Assembly: GCA_963575745.1 (NCBI GenBank)
Contig: CAUYUJ010021059.1
Location: forward strand, 1,492,496-1,556,495
Source of the DNA: Prorocentrum cordatum
Taxonomy: Eukaryota; Sar; Dinophyceae; Prorocentrales; Prorocentraceae
Direction: 5' to 3'
Length of the DNA: 64,000 nucleotides
The translations under genes were made by a program, and so were the position numbers. The notes below the pieces were generated by a model that saw only the letters and a list, made by a program, of their open reading frames with translations, made no database searches and was not told the origin of the DNA. Positions within the stretch are counted from its first letter, which is position 1. Each line of letters starts with the position of its first letter. Below are positions 61,396-64,000 of the stretch, piece after piece.

Positions 61396-61847
61396 CCCGA
61401 CTTGACAGTCACGAGGCCCGTCGAGGGCCCGGGGAGCTTGAAATCAGGGAGAGACCGCGTCCCCCTCGGGATCCGCCCACCGGCGACCTCTTCGCACAGG
61501 CCCCTGTGGCGATTGCGCCCCCCAGGATCTGGGTACTCTTTCGCCAGTACCAGGCCAGCGTTCGGCCACAGTTTGGACCTCGTTCGGGTTGCTCTCCTGC
61601 GCGAGCCTCGGGCGCTAAGTTCTTGCTAGAGTCGGGTTGACGCTTGTCTGAGACTCCACATCGCACAGACCACCCCCCCGGGCCTGCAGAAGCCCCAGGC
61701 CCTCCTGCGTGCACGCGGCGGGGTGCCCCAGCCGAGCCTGCCAGGTGGGGGCTTTTCCTCACCTTTCTCCTCTCGATCCTCCTCATCCGCCTCCACCTTC
61801 TCCTCATTTTCCTGTTAGTCATGTTGCAGATTCACCTCTCTCCTCTT

Positions 61848-62177
61848 CCTCCTCCTCCTCCTCCTCGTCCTCCTCCTCCTCCTCCTCGTCCTCCTCCTCC
61901 TCCTTCTCCTCCTCCTCCTCATCTACCTCATCCTCATCCTCCGCCTCACTCCTCCTCCATCCTCCCCCCCTCCATCAATCCTCATGCCTCATCCTCCTCC
62001 TCCTCCTCCTCCCTCCTCCTCCTCCTCTTCCTCCTCCTCCTCCTCCTCCTCCTCCTCCCCCTCCTCCTTCTTCGTTCTCCTCCTCCCCCACCCTCCTACC
62101 TCCTCATCCTCCTCATCCTCCTCCTCCTCCTCCTACTCCTCCTACTCCTCCTCCTACTCCTCCTCCTCCTCCTCCTC

Positions 62178-62220
<43 letters not shown>

Positions 62221-62310
62221 CCCCCCTCAACCTCCCCTCCTCCCACTCTTCCTCCCTCCTCTCCCTATCATCCCTCCTCCTCCTCCTCCTCCGTCTCCTC
62301 TTATCCTTAT
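61848..62310 (-). repeat. TCC tract with a GAC run
   Basis: TCC repeats with TACTCC and CATCC variants. A pure GAC run (about 13 units) lies at 62176-62220 between TCC stretches. Confidence 0.95.
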
Positions 62311-62394
62311 TCCTTATTAGAATATACTCCTACTCCCCCCTCAGGCCGGCAGATAGGGGCCCCATCCGGGTGGTCCCATCCTAACCTGTAAAAA

Positions 62395-62860
62395 ACAACA
62401 CAAAATCAACATTTGTCTTATTTTTTCCTCTCGACATGGACGTCCTGTCGTCCACGGCGATAATCCATTGCAAAAAATACCACAAAGAGCACACGCGCGC
62501 GTTCATGTCAGAATCCTACCGAACACCGTGTGTTTGCAAGCATTTCAACATAAAAACATCAAAAACCCAATGCTTTTTCACAAAAATTGTACAAATTTCC
62601 TGCCCGGGCTCTCTTGCTGAAATCATAGGAAAACCATAGGAATCTTAAGAATTCGTCAAATCCAGCGATTTCACGTCATCGCGCGGTGCACTCGCGATGC
62701 TCTGTCATGCACCCAGGCCGCGAATCCTGTGCAAAAAATACCACGCGGGCGACATGCGCGCGCGTCGCCGCGAGCGCATGCTCAAATCCTTCTAGAGTCG
62801 TCGCCGTCATTGGCACCGTCGCATGGACGTCCTGTCGTCCACGTCGCAAAATGCATGGCA
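62395..62860. repeat. Diverged direct repeat, two units about 390 bp apart
   Basis: ATGGACGTCCTGTCGTCCAC occurs at about 62436 and 62823, and TGCAAAAAATACCAC at about 62470 and 62732, each near CGCGCGCG motifs. GGACGTCC and the GGACG/CGTCC pair are palindromic. The surrounding DNA is AT-richer than average. Confidence 0.6.
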
Positions 62861-62889
62861 GGAATGGGACCCGGCTTAGGGCCGTTCTC

Positions 62890-63135
62890 GACACGGCCAC
62901 CTCTGGCTTCCTGCGGTGTACCGGGCCATTCTCGACTCGTCTGGCAATGCGTGCGCGGCATTCAACACGCGCTCGCCAGTTCCCGTCGGCAACCGCCATC
63001 GCGGCCGCATCAGCTGTACCAAACCGGCTGGCCGGTGTGACTTCGGCCCCCAGTTGTGCCAGCTTTGCTTCTTATGTTGTGGGAGGGCGGGTGGGACTGG
63101 GCATGCCATGCTTGACTCGCTCGAGCTGGCTAGCT
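62890..63135 (+). pseudogene. Cysteine-rich coding-like relic
   Basis: A plus frame reads AILDSSGNACAAFNTRSPVP, then a cysteine cluster (CDFGPQLCQLCFLCCGRAGG, then TGHAML). The spacing resembles degenerate CCHC/CCCH zinc-binding segments of retroelement gag-like proteins, but the match is imprecise. There is no ATG at the start. It may be a fragment of another retroelement or an exon. Confidence 0.25.
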
Positions 63136-64000
63136 TGACTCCTACTCCTACTCCTTCTCCTACTCCACGTCCTTCTCCATCCTCCCTGTCATGTTCATTG
63201 CAATCCTGTTCGAGCCTGCTCGGATGAGCTCCATATTTGTTTCATCATGCGCAAGAGTCGATTACACGCTGGCGGCTGGCAGGCTGGGTAACTCAATGCG
63301 CACCGACGAGGCTGGGTAACTCAATGCTGCTGACGAGGTGATAAAACTGCCCAGGAAGGATCCCGTGGCTCAAGCTTGGATTAACCAGGCTCAGATTAAA
63401 CCCAGCTCGACCAATTCAGAACAATATCCTGCAATTCTGTGGGGGGCTTCCCAACCTGGCTCAACGAAGATTTAAAGCCGCCTCACTGGCACTGGCCGCG
63501 AGAGGCTCCCAAACCCTACTCAGCCCAACTCCGGCTGCGCATGATCCAGCAGGATCTAGCGCTCTGGCTGAGCCCCGTTTGCGCAGCCTGCCAAGGCCTG
63601 GTGCGCGTTGAATCCCCAAAGAAGGTTCTGCCCACGACCCGTCAGAAAAAGTAAGATGGCCGATGCACGAGCCTGATCCAGCCTCAACGAGCAAAAAGCC
63701 TCCTGTAGGCAGACGGCTGGCATGTCTATATATGTGGTGTAAAGACAGATCGATAAGGAACAAACACAACAAACAAGAGGGAGAGAGGGAGAGAGAAGGA
63801 GAGAGAGAGAGAGAACACAAACAAAAACACATATGTATAACACAGAGAGAAGGACCCCCTAAAACCAGCATAACAGCAAGAAAATGCGCCAGATGGGCAT
63901 ACACCACAGAAGGCGTATCCTTGTATGTAAGTAAGCCGTACTCAAGGCATGTGTTGGAATAATATTGGGATCGGTCGCTCAGATGGATGAACTGCTGACA
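63136..64000. other. Unassigned window end
   Basis: A short CTCCTACTC array (63136-63180), a duplicated GGCTGGGTAACTCAATGC (63284 and 63311), and a GAGAGA microsatellite (63778-63815). Open frames are short, and none has a recognisable domain. Confidence 0.4.

Noticed and set aside
63350-63400. Possible spliced-leader-like GGCTCAAG motif
   Set aside because: Only eight bases match the known dinoflagellate spliced-leader end, and the donor and Sm-like context are absent.

Overview
This looks like a non-coding, repeat-dominated stretch of a very large eukaryotic nuclear genome, most plausibly a dinoflagellate. That is inference. It rests on high GC with no compact operon-like genes, roughly two dozen long imperfect trinucleotide tracts (TCC/GGA, ATC/GAT, ATT), many families of short foldback or terminal-inverted-repeat elements, and a LINE whose first ORF carries a RanBP2-type zinc finger. 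No species is assigned. A 100-base run of N at 6401-6500 marks an assembly gap inside a GGA tract. Element and exon coordinates were read by eye and may be off by a few bases. Layout: 1-6500 has foldback elements, a putative three-exon minus-strand gene (2315-3518) beginning with a signal-peptide-like segment, a long purine tract and the gap. 6500-20700 is a dense mosaic of short non-autonomous elements (families numbered fam1 to fam20 here), several side by side or nested. 20300-25700 holds a 57-bp minisatellite, two ATC-rich blocks of about 1 kb and a GGGTCGCGGGT minisatellite. 26000-38000 has more elements and a second putative gene (32298-33480, minus) with one intron-like interval made of two nested elements and a canonical GTAAGA donor. 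38000-47200 has long ATC, ATG, TCC and ATT tracts, with a third exon-like pair around 43309-43738. 47330-53623 is one decayed LINE-type retrotransposon on the minus strand: zinc-finger ORF1, endonuclease, reverse transcriptase and a weak RNase H-like end, broken by frameshifts and a large interruption between ORF1 and ORF2. 53690-64000 returns to trinucleotide tracts and elements, with one plus-strand exon-like block ending at a GTAAGA donor (about 57144). How it fits together: the only recognisable protein machinery is the LINE. It supplies endonuclease and reverse transcriptase domains but is visibly dead in this copy. The TIR elements encode nothing and would depend on transposases that are not in this window. 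The most interesting pattern is that the few protein-like, GC-rich open blocks are separated by the same short inverted-repeat elements (above all fam6) or by TCC/GGA tracts, as expected if these elements act as introners (transposons that create introns). RNA evidence would be needed to establish that.
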